From NCBI GenBank assembly GCA_016711405.1, contig JADJSZ010000014.1, positions 18,986-82,985 of the forward strand: a stretch of 64,000 bases of DNA. Reading direction: 5' to 3'. Of this stretch, positions 8,335 through 18,878 are shown piece after piece (the stretch's first letter is position 1; every line of letters begins with the position of its first letter). Made by a program: the position numbers and the translations under genes. The stretch comes from Candidatus Hadersleviella danica (GTDB lineage Bacteria; Chloroflexota; Anaerolineae; Promineifilales; Promineifilaceae). The notes beneath the pieces were generated by a model. That model had not been told where the DNA came from. It worked only from the letters and a program-made list of their open reading frames with translations, and searched no databases.

Positions 8335-10143
8335 CTAATCATCATTTAGACTCAGTACCGCCATAAACGCCTCTTGCGGCACTTCCACGTTGCCAATCAT
8401 CTTCATCCGCTTCTTGCCTTTCTTTTGCTTCTCCAACAACTTCTTCTTGCGCGTAATATCGCCGCCGTAGCATTTGGCCAACACGTCTTTGCGCATCGCC
8501 TTCACATTGGCGCGGCTAATCACCCGCTTGCCGACCGAGGCTTGGATGGGAACCTCGAACATCTGGCGCGGAATCTTGTCCTTGAGAGCCGTGACCAGTT
8601 TTTGCCCCCGGTGGAACGACATATCGCGATGGACAATCATGGCCAGCGCGTCCACGGGCTGATGGTTGACCAACACTTCCAGCTTCACCAAATCGGAAGA
8701 GCGGTAGCCCGCAAAGTCGTAATCCATCGAGGCGTAGCCCCGTGTGGCACTCTTGAGCTTGTCGTAAAAGTCCACAATCATCTCGGCCAAGGGCATGTCG
8801 AACTTGAAGATGATACGGCCGGGGGCGGGATATTCCTGCCCCACAAACTCACCGCGCCGCTTCATCACCAACTCCATCAGCACCCCGTAATACTCCTCGG
8901 GCGAAAAGACGTGGACGTGCATCCACGGCTCCCGAATCTCTTCGATGGTGCCTTCGTCGGGCAAATCGGCCGGGCTTTCCACCACCAAAATCTCATCTTT
9001 GTCATACGGCTTCACCTCATAGCGCACACTGGGGGCGGTGGCCAAAATATCGAGGTCGTACTCACGCTCCAGCCGCTCCTGAATAATCTCCATGTGGAAC
9101 ATGCCGAGAAAGCCACAGCGGAAGCCAAAGCTGAGGGCGTTGGAGGTTTCGGGTTCAAAGACAAGGGCGGCATCGTTGAGTTGGAGCTTTTCCAGCGCGT
9201 CGCGCAAGTCGGCGTAATCTTCGTTGTTGCTGGGGTAAATCCCCGCAAACACCATCGGTTTGACGGCCACGAAGCCGGGCAAAGGCTCGGCCGCTGGCTG
9301 GGTCTTGCGGGTGATGGTATCCCCCACGCGACACTCGCGCACCTCTTTTAAGCCCGTGGCAATATAGCCCACCTCGCCCGCCTGCAATTCGGTCACAGGC
9401 TTCATGCCCGGCTGGAAAATGCCCATTTCGATGGGTTCCATCTCCACCCCATTGGACATGATGCGAATCCACTCTCGGCTACGCAGGGTTCCCTCAAAGA
9501 CGCGAATATAGGCAATCACCCCTTTGTAAATGTCGTAGTGGGAGTCGAAAACGAGCGCCTTGAGCGGCGCTTCCATATCCCCCTTGGGCGGCGGCACATG
9601 CTTGACGATGGCTTCCAGCACCGCATCAATGTTGTGCCCCATCTTGGCGCTGATGGGAATGACATCTTCGGCCGGGATGCCGATGAGATTCTCCACCTCT
9701 TGCGCCACAATATCGGGCTGGGCGGCCGGCAAATCTATCTTGTTGATGACGGGGATAATCTCGAGGTTGGCATCGAGAGCCAGATAGAGGTTGGCAAGGG
9801 TTTGCGCCTCAATGCCTTGGCTGGCATCTACCACCAAAATCGCCCCTTCGCACCCCTGCAACGCCCGGCTGACCTCGTAGCCGAAGTCCACATGGCCGGG
9901 GGTGTCAATCAGGTTCATCTGGTACGTTTCGCCATCTTTGGCGGTGTAGCTGATGCGCACGGCCGAGGCCTTAATTGTGACCCCTTTCTCGCGCTCCAAA
10001 TCCATGCTATCCAGCAATTGCTCTTGCATGTCCCTGTCGGCAACGGTATGCGTCTCTTGGAGCAGGCGGTCAGCCAGGGTGGATTTGCCGTGGTCTATGT
10101 GGGCGATGATGCAGAAATTGCGAATTTTATTTTGGTCTATCAT
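8335..10143 (-). CDS. lepA: Elongation factor 4 (LepA)
   Basis: LepA is a ribosome-associated GTPase that acts during translation under stress and in initiation or ribosome assembly. The 602-residue length is typical. G-domain motifs are intact: AHIDHGKSTLADRLL (P-loop), DTPGHVDF and NKIDLPAA. The LepA-specific C-terminal region is recognisable from YHYDxY-free segments such as GYASMDYDFAGYR and ends in RKKKLLEKQKKGKKRMK, followed by VPQEAFMAVL. The frame is uninterrupted, which shows that not all long genes here carry shifts. Confidence 0.97.
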   Translation of the reverse strand: MIDQNKIRNFCIIAHIDHGKSTLADRLLQETHTVADRDMQEQLLDSMDLEREKGVTIKASAVRISYTAKDGETYQMNLIDTPGHVDFGYEVSRALQGCEGAILVVDASQGIEAQTLANLYLALDANLEIIPVINKIDLPAAQPDIVAQEVENLIGIPAEDVIPISAKMGHNIDAVLEAIVKHVPPPKGDMEAPLKALVFDSHYDIYKGVIAYIRVFEGTLRSREWIRIMSNGVEMEPIEMGIFQPGMKPVTELQAGEVGYIATGLKEVRECRVGDTITRKTQPAAEPLPGFVAVKPMVFAGIYPSNNEDYADLRDALEKLQLNDAALVFEPETSNALSFGFRCGFLGMFHMEIIQERLEREYDLDILATAPSVRYEVKPYDKDEILVVESPADLPDEGTIEEIREPWMHVHVFSPEEYYGVLMELVMKRRGEFVGQEYPAPGRIIFKFDMPLAEMIVDFYDKLKSATRGYASMDYDFAGYRSSDLVKLEVLVNHQPVDALAMIVHRDMSFHRGQKLVTALKDKIPRQMFEVPIQASVGKRVISRANVKAMRKDVLAKCYGGDITRKKKLLEKQKKGKKRMKMIGNVEVPQEAFMAVLSLNDD

Positions 10144-10240
10144 GTAGGTGTTGGTAATTTAGGGAACTGGTGTTTCGAGATAGGTATTGGTAATTGGTAT
10201 TTAATTGGGTTTGTGTCTCCTCTATCTCTATCTCTCGTCT
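10144..10240. repeat. Short tandem words between lepA and msrA
   Basis: TTGGTAATT/TAGGTATTGG words are followed by CTCTATCTCTATCTC words. No gene is seen. Confidence 0.6.
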
Positions 10241-10783
10241 CTATCTTTTTAACAGCCCTGCATATGCTTTGCGGAATTTTTGCACTTTGGGGTTGATGAC
10301 CATCATGCAGTAGGGCTGGTAGCCGTTTTGGTTGAAGTAGTTTTGGTGGTAGTTTTCGGCCGTGTAAAACTCAGTTGCGGCCGTGATTTCGGTCACAATT
10401 GGGTTCGGCCACAGCTTGTCCGCTTCCGTTTTGGCGCGGGAGGCTTCGGCCGTTTGCCGCTGTGCGTCGCTGTGGTAGAACACGGCCGAGCGGTACTGCG
10501 TCCCCACATCTGCCCCTTGCCGGTTCAGCGTGGTGGGGTCGTGGGTGCGCCAGAACACCTCTAACAGGGTTTCGTAGCTAACCACACTCGGGTCAAACGT
10601 CACTTGAATGACTTCGGCATGGCCTGTTGTGCCCGTGCAAACCGCTTCGTAGCTGGGGTTGGCCACTGCGCCACCCATGTAGCCCGAAACGACTTTTTCC
10701 ACGCCGCGCATATCTTGAAAAATCGCTTCGACGCACCAGAAACAGCCTGCGCCGAAAGTTGCTAGTTCTTGTTGTTGGGTCAT
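10241..10783 (-). CDS. msrA: Peptide-methionine (S)-S-oxide reductase
   Basis: MsrA reduces methionine-S-sulfoxide in proteins and repairs oxidative damage. The active-site motif GCFWCVEAIF sits at about residues 13-22, with VVSGYMGGAVANPSYEAVCTGTTGHAEV and FWRTHDPTTLNRQGADVGTQYRS after it. The 180-residue length is normal. No MsrB domain is fused or adjacent. It is a stand-alone minus-strand gene followed by a 19-bp inverted repeat. Confidence 0.95.
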   Translation of the reverse strand: MTQQQELATFGAGCFWCVEAIFQDMRGVEKVVSGYMGGAVANPSYEAVCTGTTGHAEVIQVTFDPSVVSYETLLEVFWRTHDPTTLNRQGADVGTQYRSAVFYHSDAQRQTAEASRAKTEADKLWPNPIVTEITAATEFYTAENYHQNYFNQNGYQPYCMMVINPKVQKFRKAYAGLLKR

Positions 10784-10806
10784 AGTTGGGAGGGGGGTAG
10801 GGACAA

Positions 10807-10852
10807 GGGACTAAGGACTAGGGACATACGGAAGTCCCTAGTCCTTAGTCCC
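10807..10852. repeat. Perfect 19-bp inverted repeat made from GGACTAG heptamers
   Basis: The left arm GGGACTAAGGACTAGGGAC (10807-10825) and the right arm GTCCCTAGTCCTTAGTCCC (10834-10852) are exact complements around an 8-base loop. It lies between msrA and the next minus-strand gene and could act as a transcript-end hairpin. Confidence 0.85.
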
Positions 10853-10858
10853 CCGTCA

Positions 10859-11984
10859 TCATTTCAAACTCTTAAAAAATATCTCGTTAATTGCCTCTAA
10901 AAAGGACTGGTCAATGCGGGGGCTGGGGAGTTGTTCGGCCGAGACATGCGCCCGAAAGTGGTCGGTGGCAAAGTGAATTTCTTCGTACATGTATGGGGCT
11001 TGAAAGGCGATACTCCGTGCCAACACCCGCTCGAGGCTGGTCATGGGGTTGTCGTTGAAGGCGTGTTCGGGCACAACTTTGAGCCATTCCATGCCCAAGC
11101 TGAGACAGACGACGCGGTGGACGAGTTCTAACGTGGGTGGGGTTTCGTTGACCACGTTGAACACTTTGGCGGAACCGGGATGGCCTTGCACGGCCGTGGC
11201 CAACTGCATCATCCCATCTATCACAAAATCTATGGGCACAAAATTAACCAACGCACCGGGGATACCTATCATGCGAATATCGGGAATTTCCCCCTCCACC
11301 CGTGCCGCGACGCGCCGCCCCAAACGGTGTAACGCCTCGCACACTTGGTAATAGGCGGAGTAGCTAATCACTTGGGTGCTGGGCGAGCCGACGATAATGG
11401 CGGGGCGGTAAATCTTCGCCTCGAGGTTATGCTTTTGGGCAAATTCCACCACCTGCGTCTCGCCGTGGTGCTTAGACCATTCGTAGAGGGAACGGAAGGC
11501 GCTGTCGGGCAAGGCGTGGAACTGTTCGGGAACTGTCTCAAAGCCCGCCCTGTGCTGTAGGCGGTGCTGACGTGTTGGTAGCGGGGTGGGGAGCCTCGCC
11601 ATTGACGGCGAGGGTGAAGCCGAGAATGTTGCGCACGCCCTGAATGTTGATGGCCTTAATCTCGTCCAACTCCCCTTCGGTGAACTTAAAAGTAGCGGCC
11701 GAGTGCCACACCTCGGCCAACGGCCGCTCGGTTTCGGCGCGGACTTTGGCCACTAGCTCTTCGGCCGTGTCGCGCACATCCCCTTTGATGATGTGCAGGT
11801 GGCTTAAATCAACAGGGCCGTCAATTTGATTGAGGACTTCGGCCATGCGTTCGGCCGCTGTTCGGCCGCCGCCATCCCGCGCCAACACCAGCACTTCGTA
11901 CCCTTTTTTGAGATACGCATGGGCAAGATGACACCCCACATAACCAGTGGCTCCTGTAATAAAAACTGCTTGTTGTTCCGCCAT
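10859..11984 (-). CDS. NAD(P)-dependent SDR, thioester-reductase/epimerase-like, frameshifted
   Basis: The N-terminal part (11538-11984) has the Rossmann motif ITGATGYVGCHLAHAYLKKG (TGxxGxxG) and VWHSAATFKF. The C-terminal part (10859-about 11540) has the catalytic SLYEWSKHHGE (YxxxK) and YRPAIIVG. Between them the frames of the DNA read YQHVSTAYSTGRA, the expected active-site strand, so two small shifts near 11530-11595 explain the break. Extended SDRs of this type act as thioester reductases or on nucleotide sugars and lipids; the substrate cannot be set from sequence. The start at 11984 is directly before the Rossmann strand. Confidence 0.75.
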
Positions 11985-12017
11985 TCTGAATTCCTAGAGA
12001 TAAAGGGTAGAGAGAGA

Positions 12018-12095
12018 CAAAGTAAAAGGTAAAAAGTGAAAAGTAAAAAGTCGGCCGTATCTGACCTACCCTTTTACTTTTCACTTTTTACCCAA
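12018..12095. repeat. Perfect 21-bp inverted repeat of AAAAGT words
   Basis: The arm at 12028-12048 (GGTAAAAAGTGAAAAG...) is an exact complement of the arm at 12072-12092. The 23-base loop contains GGCCGT. It lies between two minus-strand genes and may end the upstream transcript. Confidence 0.8.
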
Positions 12096-12162
12096 ACGAG
12101 ATAATTCAGTTGCTAATCCGCAAATACTGTTTTGACACAGTCTATTGTACCTCTATCCCCTC

Positions 12163-15100
12163 CTAAATTCCCAATTCCTCCCAGATGGGTCTGGCAAAAA
12201 TTAACCCAACCTCTGCTTGGAGCCACCGTTGCACCTTCGCCAAGAGATCGGCCGCTTGTTGCGTTTGCCCCAATGCTCGCAACACCTGTATCGCTCGCCC
12301 ATAGCTCAGGCTGGGACTAGCGGAACCTTCGATGAAAGAGTGGTTACTCAGCTCTAAAAAGTGGTGGATGTGGGTGTTGGCGGCCGTTTCATCCCCCATT
12401 TGCCAATGGATATAAGCCAACCCCACCACATTTTCCATGGCACAACGGGGCAAATCCCCCGCTGGGCCAGCCAACGCTTGGGTATAGGCCGCCTCGGCCT
12501 CTGTCCACATCCCCAACCCCGCATAGGCATGACCAAGACAGGACAAGCCCAACTGCTCCACAAACTGTCGGTCATAGAGTTTGGCTAAGCGAATCGTTTC
12601 TTGGGCCCGCTCTACGGCCTGATGGTATTCCCCACGTACCACATCTAACCGCGCCCATCCCTCTAAGATTGCCATTTGGGTAATTTCATTGTGCAGGGAT
12701 TGGGCAAGGGTGGTGGCTTGTTGGAATGATGCTTCGGCCTCCTCAAATTTGCCCAATTCGCGCAAGGCATCGCCCAAATTGTTGTAAAAGCTGGCCGACT
12801 GCATACCAATCTTCCAGGGCGAGGAGATATCTAATGCTTTTGCCAATGGGTACAGGTGTTTTGGTAACGGCCGTGGCGGATGCTAACCGAACCTAAAAAG
12901 CTATAGACTGACCGTTGCAACCAGAGGTCGGTCAAGGTCTATCGAGGGTTGTGACCTCCGCTTCATACTGTTCCTCATAATCGGATAATACCCTAGCTCG
13001 GCCAAGCTAGAAATAATGCCCTTCCTGATGTTGTTCGGTTCGCGCCAATGCCAATCCTTCTTGGTATTTCTGCGTACTCTTCGGGGAAACGGCCTTGCAG
13101 GATATACAGTTTGCCCCAATGCAGATGAGCTTGTAATTGCTGGGACGGGGAGAGTTGTTCGAAGGGAGGAGGTGGCTAAGAAGGTGCGGGCTGTGTCGTA
13201 ATGGCCTAAGCGCAGGCAGAGGAAGGCAACATGGGCGAAACGCAAGTCGTGGCTCAGGACGGGTTGGGTAATGGCGGCGCGTCTCGCGGAACAACGCCTC
13301 CTCCCTCCCGCAACAGACCCGCCATATTGTAGAAACGGGTCAGGGCTGGGCAAGGCGGCCGTCACTCCTTCATATTCCCCCTGCGCGACGGCCCAATGCC
13401 ATGCCCCGTAAATGTTTTCCCGTTCGGGGCGCAATTGGTGGATGGCCGCCAGCGGGTGGGGGCCGTATAAGTCGCTTTCCAGATTGGTCAGCAAAGCAAG
13501 GTAATAGGCGGCATGGGTTTGTTCGGCCGTCATTTTATCCTCCATTTTCCCGAGCATGGTCAGGGCAAATTGGCGCACCAGTTCGTGGATGGTGTAGCGC
13601 CCCTCCTGTTCTTGGAGCAGGGCGCGGCGCACCAGCAGAGCCATGTCCTCGGCCGTGGCCTGCAAAATTTGCTCGGCCGCCTCGGCCGTGCCCCCGCCCC
13701 GAAAGAGGGCAAAACCCGCCAAAATGCGCTGTTGGGTAGGGGTGAGCAGGGTGTAGGAGCCAGCCAGCACCGCCTCCATACTGCGGTGGCGGGCGGGCAA
13801 ATCGGGCACGGCCGTGTACAGGGCGGCCATATTGCCCGCCACCCGCTCGGCAATTTCGTGGGGGTACATCACCTCCGCCCAGCCTGCGGCCAACTCGAGT
13901 GCCAGTGGCCAGCCATCGAGCGTGCGGCAAATGCGCACGAGGTCGGGGGCTACGGCCGCTGTCAGCCGAAAGCCGCTATCCACCCGCTGGATGCGCTCGG
14001 TGAGGAGGGCAACACTCGGCACGGCCATGTCCCTGTCGTGCTTGGGGATGGGCAGGCCGTGGAGGTAGCGCACCACCTCCCGTTGTAGCCCTAACTGATG
14101 GCGCGAGGTGGCCAAGATGGTCAGGCTGGGCACGGCCGTCAGCAAAGCCAAAACGAACTGGGCTATGCGGGGCAAATGCTCCAAGTTATCCAAAATGAGT
14201 AGGGGGGGCTTGCCCGAAAGGTAATGGATGGCGGCCATGAGAGCCGATTCTTCTTGCTTGGTCGGCCAGCCACAGCTTTGCACAATTGATTCGGCCACCG
14301 TCTCTTCGTCGTCGGTTTCCACATCGGCCAAGGAGGCGAACCAAACCCCGCCGGGGAAGCGGGCGGGGATGGTGGGCCACGGCCGTGCCAAGCGGCGGGC
14401 GGCGGCCAGCGCCAACCTCGTTTTGCCCATGCCCCCCAGCCCTTTCAGGGTCAGCAAGCGTTGGTTGGGGGCGACCAGCCAGAGGAGCAGGTCGTCTAGC
14501 TCGGGTTGGCGGCCGTAAAACGGGGTTTCTTCAGGGAGCAGGTTGTGGGGGATGGGTGGCGGCGGCGGCAGTTGCCCCAGCCGCAATTGGTTGGCTAGGT
14601 GGTGCAATTGGCGCAGGGCGGGGGATGGCTCTAGCCCGTCTTCTTCGAGTTGTCGCTGATGGGTGGTGTATTGGGTGAGGGCGGCCGTGTATTCCCCCTG
14701 TGCCACGCACGCTTGCATGAGTTGGTGGTGCGCCTCTTCCCGCTCGGGGTTGAGGGCGAGTTGCTGGCGGGCCAGCTTTTCCATTTGGCGGGGTTGCCCC
14801 GCACGGCCGTACAGTTCCGCCAGCCGCGCCAGCCCCAGCAACGCTTGCCGCTGGTATTTGGTGCGCCAACGCTGAAGCCATTCCGCATACAGGTCGTTGA
14901 GCAGGTCGAAGCCGAGGAGGAGATTGGCGGGGCAGAGATCCACGGCCGCTTGCAGGGGGGCAAGGGCGGGATAAGGGGTTTCGCTGAGAGGGGTGTGCAG
15001 GAACGGCTCCGCTTGGGCCATGTGTGCCTCAAACTGGGACACATCGGTTTGGGTGGGGTAGGCGGGGTTCCATTGTAGGGTGTCGTTAGTGGTCAGGAGG

Positions 15101-15348
15101 AGGGGGTGGCCATCGGCCGTGTCGGGCACGGTTTGGCGCAGGCGGAAGAGAACTTGGCGCAAGTTGCGCCGCCCTTGCTCGTCGGTGCTGTCGGGCCACA
15201 GCAGGGTGGAAATATGGGCGCGGGGTTGGGGGGTGTTCTGCTCTAGGCAGAGATAAGCCACGAGGGCGGCGACGCTTTGGGTGGGGAAGGGGAGGGGTTC
15301 ATTATGGAAGGTGGCGCGAAAGTGGCCAAATAAGGTAATCGTGAGCAT
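12163..15348 (-). CDS. BTAD (SARP/AfsR-like) regulator with NB-ARC ATPase and TPRs, frameshifted
   Basis: The N-terminus (MLTITLFGHFRATFHN) is an OmpR-like winged helix followed by a bacterial transcriptional activation domain (about residues 95-245). Then comes a STAND ATPase with P-loop LKGLGGMGKTRLAL and Walker B PPLLILDNLEHLP. A TPR tail follows, in another frame at 12163-12846 (YNNLGDALRELGKFEEAEASF). Several one-base shifts lie at about 12850-13320. The start at 15348 is chosen because the open frame upstream of it is antisense to the carbonic anhydrase. Such proteins are ATP-gated transcription activators. The gene is divergent from the carbonic anhydrase, which is a possible target. 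Confidence 0.75.
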
Positions 15349-15506
15349 GAAAATAGAGGGTAGAGAGATATATAGAGGGGGTACTGAGTGGGCAACTCTG
15401 GTGGCAATCCTTCGCTGGGGGGGCAATTTCCAGCACAGCACGCCCAATAGATGTAAATCTGGGGCAACTATAGCAGGTTTGTAACGTTTTTGTAACGGCC
15501 ACAAAG

Positions 15507-15582
15507 ATAGAGTGTCAAGATAGAGATAGAGGTGACAGTCACTTTTGGAAGTGACTGTCACCTCTAAATCGTGACACTCTAT
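15507..15582. promoter_or_regulatory. Nested two-stem palindrome in the divergent promoter region
   Basis: The outer arms ATAGAGTGTCA (15507-15517) and TGACACTCTAT (15572-15582) enclose inner 17-base arms (15528-15544 and 15549-15565, core GGTGACAGTCACTT). Both stems are perfect. The element ends 15 bases before the carbonic anhydrase ATG, and AAGGAG follows it, so it would sit in the leader RNA. The role is inferred. Confidence 0.6.
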
Positions 15583-15597
15583 TTGTAAGGAGAAAGG

Positions 15598-16488
15598 ATG
15601 ATGAAGATGTTTGTGATGATGTTGTTGGTGGTGGCTTTGGCGGGTTGTGAGGGTGTTGTGCCCGAATCCACCACGGAGATGCTTTCGGCCACAGCGGAAG
15701 CGGTGGCGGGGCAAGCGGCCGAGGTGGCCGAGCAGGCCATGGCCGAAGTGGAGGAGCAGACCTCGGGCGAAACCCATGCCGTGCATTGGGCTTATGAAGG
15801 AGAAGGCGGCCCCGAGAATTGGGACGAACTGGGCTATCCCGACTGTGCGGGGACGACCCAATCGCCCATCAATCTGGCCAGTGCCGCAGGGGCGGATTTG
15901 GAGAATATCCAGTTTGCCTATGGGGATGCGGCCGTGAAAATGCTCAACAACGGCCACACCATTCAGGTGGACCAAATTGAGGGGAGCCAAATTGTGATTG
16001 GGGGGGAAACGTATCTGTTGAAGCAGTTCCATTTCCATTCCCCCAGTGAACACACCCTGAATGGGGAGTCGTTCCCCATTGAGATGCACTTGGTGCATAA
16101 GACGGCCGATGAGAGCAAAGCGGCCGTGGTCGGCGTGTTCATTCGGGAAGGGGCTGAAAACGAAGCGTTGGCTTCCGTGTGGGCACATCTGCCAGCCGAA
16201 GAGTCGCCCTATGTCCTGAATGAGCATGAGGAAAAGGTTTATACCCCTCAAGACACAGGCGAGAGCATCTCGCTGGCCGCTTTGTTGCCCGCCGAAGCCC
16301 TCTTCTTCCGCTATGAAGGCTCTCTGACCACCCCTCCCTGCACCTCGGGCATTTTATGGTCGGTGTTGCAAATGCCGATTGAGATGTCGGCCGAGCAAAT
16401 TGCCCAATTTACCCGCATTATGGAAGGCAACAATCGGCCGTTGCAAGACCTCAATGCACGCACGTTGCAGGTGGATGAAACGGCATAG
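15598..16488 (+). CDS. Alpha-class carbonic anhydrase, lipoprotein
   Basis: This enzyme hydrates CO2 to bicarbonate outside the cytoplasmic membrane. The signal peptide ends in a lipobox (VALAGC). An Ala/Glu-rich spacer covers about residues 20-55. The alpha-CA domain shows QSPINL, QFHFHSPSEH and EMHLVH, which supply the three zinc histidines, and SLTTPPCTSGILW. The ribosome site AAGGAGAAAGG precedes the ATG at good spacing. The 296-residue length fits a domain plus spacer. It is divergent from the BTAD regulator and preceded by the nested palindrome. Confident in class and location. Confidence 0.95.
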   Translation: MMKMFVMMLLVVALAGCEGVVPESTTEMLSATAEAVAGQAAEVAEQAMAEVEEQTSGETHAVHWAYEGEGGPENWDELGYPDCAGTTQSPINLASAAGADLENIQFAYGDAAVKMLNNGHTIQVDQIEGSQIVIGGETYLLKQFHFHSPSEHTLNGESFPIEMHLVHKTADESKAAVVGVFIREGAENEALASVWAHLPAEESPYVLNEHEEKVYTPQDTGESISLAALLPAEALFFRYEGSLTTPPCTSGILWSVLQMPIEMSAEQIAQFTRIMEGNNRPLQDLNARTLQVDETA

Positions 16489-16627
16489 ACAAGGAGTCCT
16501 GAAACGCAAGTTGTAAGAAACCTCAACGAATTCAAGGAGAATAGCTATCGCACCATAAACTATTTCGGGCATTGCGACAACGACACCTATTCACACAATC
16601 CAGCGCATTTACCTACATAGGAGAGAT

Positions 16628-18795
16628 ATGAACGCTAATAAAATCAGATTTATGTTGGGAGTGCTCCTTGCGCTCCTTCTGGCAACGTCACCTTCTTCGC
16701 TTTGTCGTTAAACCAAGCGGCCGAATTTAAGGAAATCAGCGGTGCGCCGCTTCGCATTCAGGTGGGGCCGAATGGCAGTATCCAAGTTTACCACCAGAAC
16801 CATCCCGCAGATGGCTCTACCTACGGCACGGCCGATAGCGGCTTGTTCCCTGCCCTTGGGAGCGATGCTTTACGGCTGAATTTGCCCAACCTCACACCCA
16901 ACTTCGGCCAGCATCACCACATCACCCTTTGACTTTGGTCAGCCATGAGGCCAATTGGCTCTGGTTCCATCAGCGATCCCTTTAAGGTGGTTACGAGCCA
17001 AACCCTAGCGGGTAGTGGTGCTACCCTTGGTGTGGTTCAGACAGTCTCCACATCAACGGCAATGATTATTTCCGGCAGGATTGGGCGATTACCAACAATG
17101 GGGCTAGTGAGACTTGCTTCCAAGGCTTATCATGCGGCCGATGTCTACTTTGCGGGCAGTGATGCAGGCGCAGGTTACTACAACGCCGCCAGTGGTTCGG
17201 TCGGCGGTTACAATGCCGCCCAAGATTGGTTTATGGTGTTTACGCCAGTCACCCCTGTGTCTCATTACCAAGAAGGCGACTTTTCCACCGATATTTGGGC
17301 TACTGCCAATCGGCGGCGACTTCAAAAACACCATTGTGACCGAGAGTGTGGACAATGGGTTTGGTCTCCAGTGGAATCAATGTGTCCACTGGCCAAACCA
17401 CAACCATTAGTGACTTGTGGAGCTTTGGCGAAAATGAAGAGAGTGTCATTCCACCCACACCAGAACCATTGCCCCCTACCCCCACCCCTGCTCCTCCCCC
17501 CTCCCTAAAGTGTGACTCATGTGGCGACGTACACATCAGCACACCCGATGGCTTGGTCTACGACTTTCAGGAATTTGGCGATTTTCTCCTCTCCCAATCC
17601 ACTGATGGGAGCGTCGTCCTGCAAGCACGTCAGGAGCGGTGGGAAACTTATCCAGAACGCCCTGTTTCGGTTAACACGGCCGTAGCCATATACGTCGGGG
17701 GCGACAAACTAGAACTCTACTTAAAACCAGAAACTAGCTTCTCTGTCAACGATGTCCTGACCGACCTGCCGACAGGGTATGTCTCACTTCCCGCAGGCGG
17801 CAGTATTGATTTATCTGGGACTGGGTCTCCGACCGACTTTACCATTTTGTGGCCTGATGGGAACACAGGGGTACGGGTCATCTTACGTAACGACCACATA
17901 GATATCGGTATCGCCAGATTAGGTGGCTCACTCACCTACGAAGGTGTCCTCGGCAACCTTGATGGCGACCGGATGAACGACATACAAGTCAGAGGCGGTG
18001 AGTTGATTACACCACCAGCTACTATTGAGCAATTGAAGCTCTTTGGCGATAGCTGGCGGCTCTCGGCCGAGGAATCCTTGTTCAACGACCCCCTCACGGC
18101 CGCTGATACCGCTGAAGCCGCAGGGCCACTCACCATCAATGATTTGGACGCTGGTGAAAAAGAAGCGGCGGCCAATACCTGCGAGACGGCCGGTGTCACC
18201 GACCCCCTCGCCCTGCACAACTGCACCTATGATGTGGCCGTGACAGGTGACGAAAGCTTTGTCGAAAGTGCCAAAACCTTCCAAGAGGCTACCGCCGATA
18301 TTCCCGATGAAACGTTTGTGGCGGCCGTGCCCGCTCAGGGCTTGCCCGTTGCCATTCCTTCGGGTGTGGTGCTAGAAATTGGCCAGCAATACGCGGTTCC
18401 TGATGCGGGCACCTTCCGCTACTTCCTCCTGACAGCCTTCCCAACCGAGGCAGAGAGCCGGGCGACACTCTCGCTTTGCCCCGATTTGGCAACGGCAGGT
18501 TTGGTGGGTGTCGGGGGAAATCTTAACGGAAGAACAAGCTCTGGCGCAAGGTCTGGTGGCCACGAACGAACCCTGCATCGGGGCATCGGCCGCTGATGCC
18601 GAGACGCCCGAAGAGCCAGCTACAACAACTGAGACGACTGAAGAACCAGCCACGACAACCGAGACGACTGAAGAGCCAGAAACCGAAGCGGCTGGTGGTC
18701 TGCTGAGTAGCTGTGGCCTTGGCCTCATGCCCTTCTTCATGTTGCTAGGCATGGTTGGCATGGTGTACCGCCGCCCCCGCCGCTTATTGCCCTAA
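16628..18795 (+). CDS. Large secreted VWFD-domain surface protein with C-terminal membrane anchor, frameshifted
   Basis: The signal peptide begins at 16628 (MNANKIRFMLGVLLALLLA) behind AGGAGAG. The body continues in other frames, for example GNVTFFALSLNQAAEFKEISG and DNGFGLQWNQ. From about 17500 a von Willebrand type D-like domain is clear: CDSCGDVHISTPDGLVYDF, then YEGVLGNLDGD. The end (to 18795) has a Thr/Glu repeat (EEPATTTETTEEP). It is followed by a Cys, a hydrophobic helix and Arg residues (SSCGLGLMPFF...YRRPRR), a sorting-signal-like tail. At least four one-base shifts interrupt it. A cell-surface adhesion or matrix role is inferred. Confidence 0.65.
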
Positions 18796-18833
18796 GTGGC
18801 TGAGCCATACGGCCGTCCACGAACTTCTCTAGC

Positions 18834-18873
18834 AAACCTAGCAGGTCTCCAAGACCTGCTAGGTTTTTTTATT
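18834..18873. terminator. Terminator hairpin AAACCTAGCAGGTCT, convergent site
   Basis: Perfect arms AACCTAGCAGGTCT and AGACCTGCTAGGTT around CCA are followed by a T run. It lies between the convergent VWFD and xdh genes and could serve both. It is one of five related hairpins in the window. Confidence 0.85.
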
Positions 18874-18878
18874 TTGCG

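Noticed and set aside
8374..9351. Long plus-strand frame opposite lepA
   Set aside because: It is His-rich antisense of a highly conserved gene.
10372..10783. Selenocysteine or fused MsrB in msrA
   Set aside because: The active site reads GCFWC with ordinary Cys, and the gene ends after the MsrA domain.
15349..16251. N-terminal extension of the BTAD regulator upstream of 15348
   Set aside because: It runs antisense to the well-supported carbonic anhydrase gene, and the family start matches 15348.
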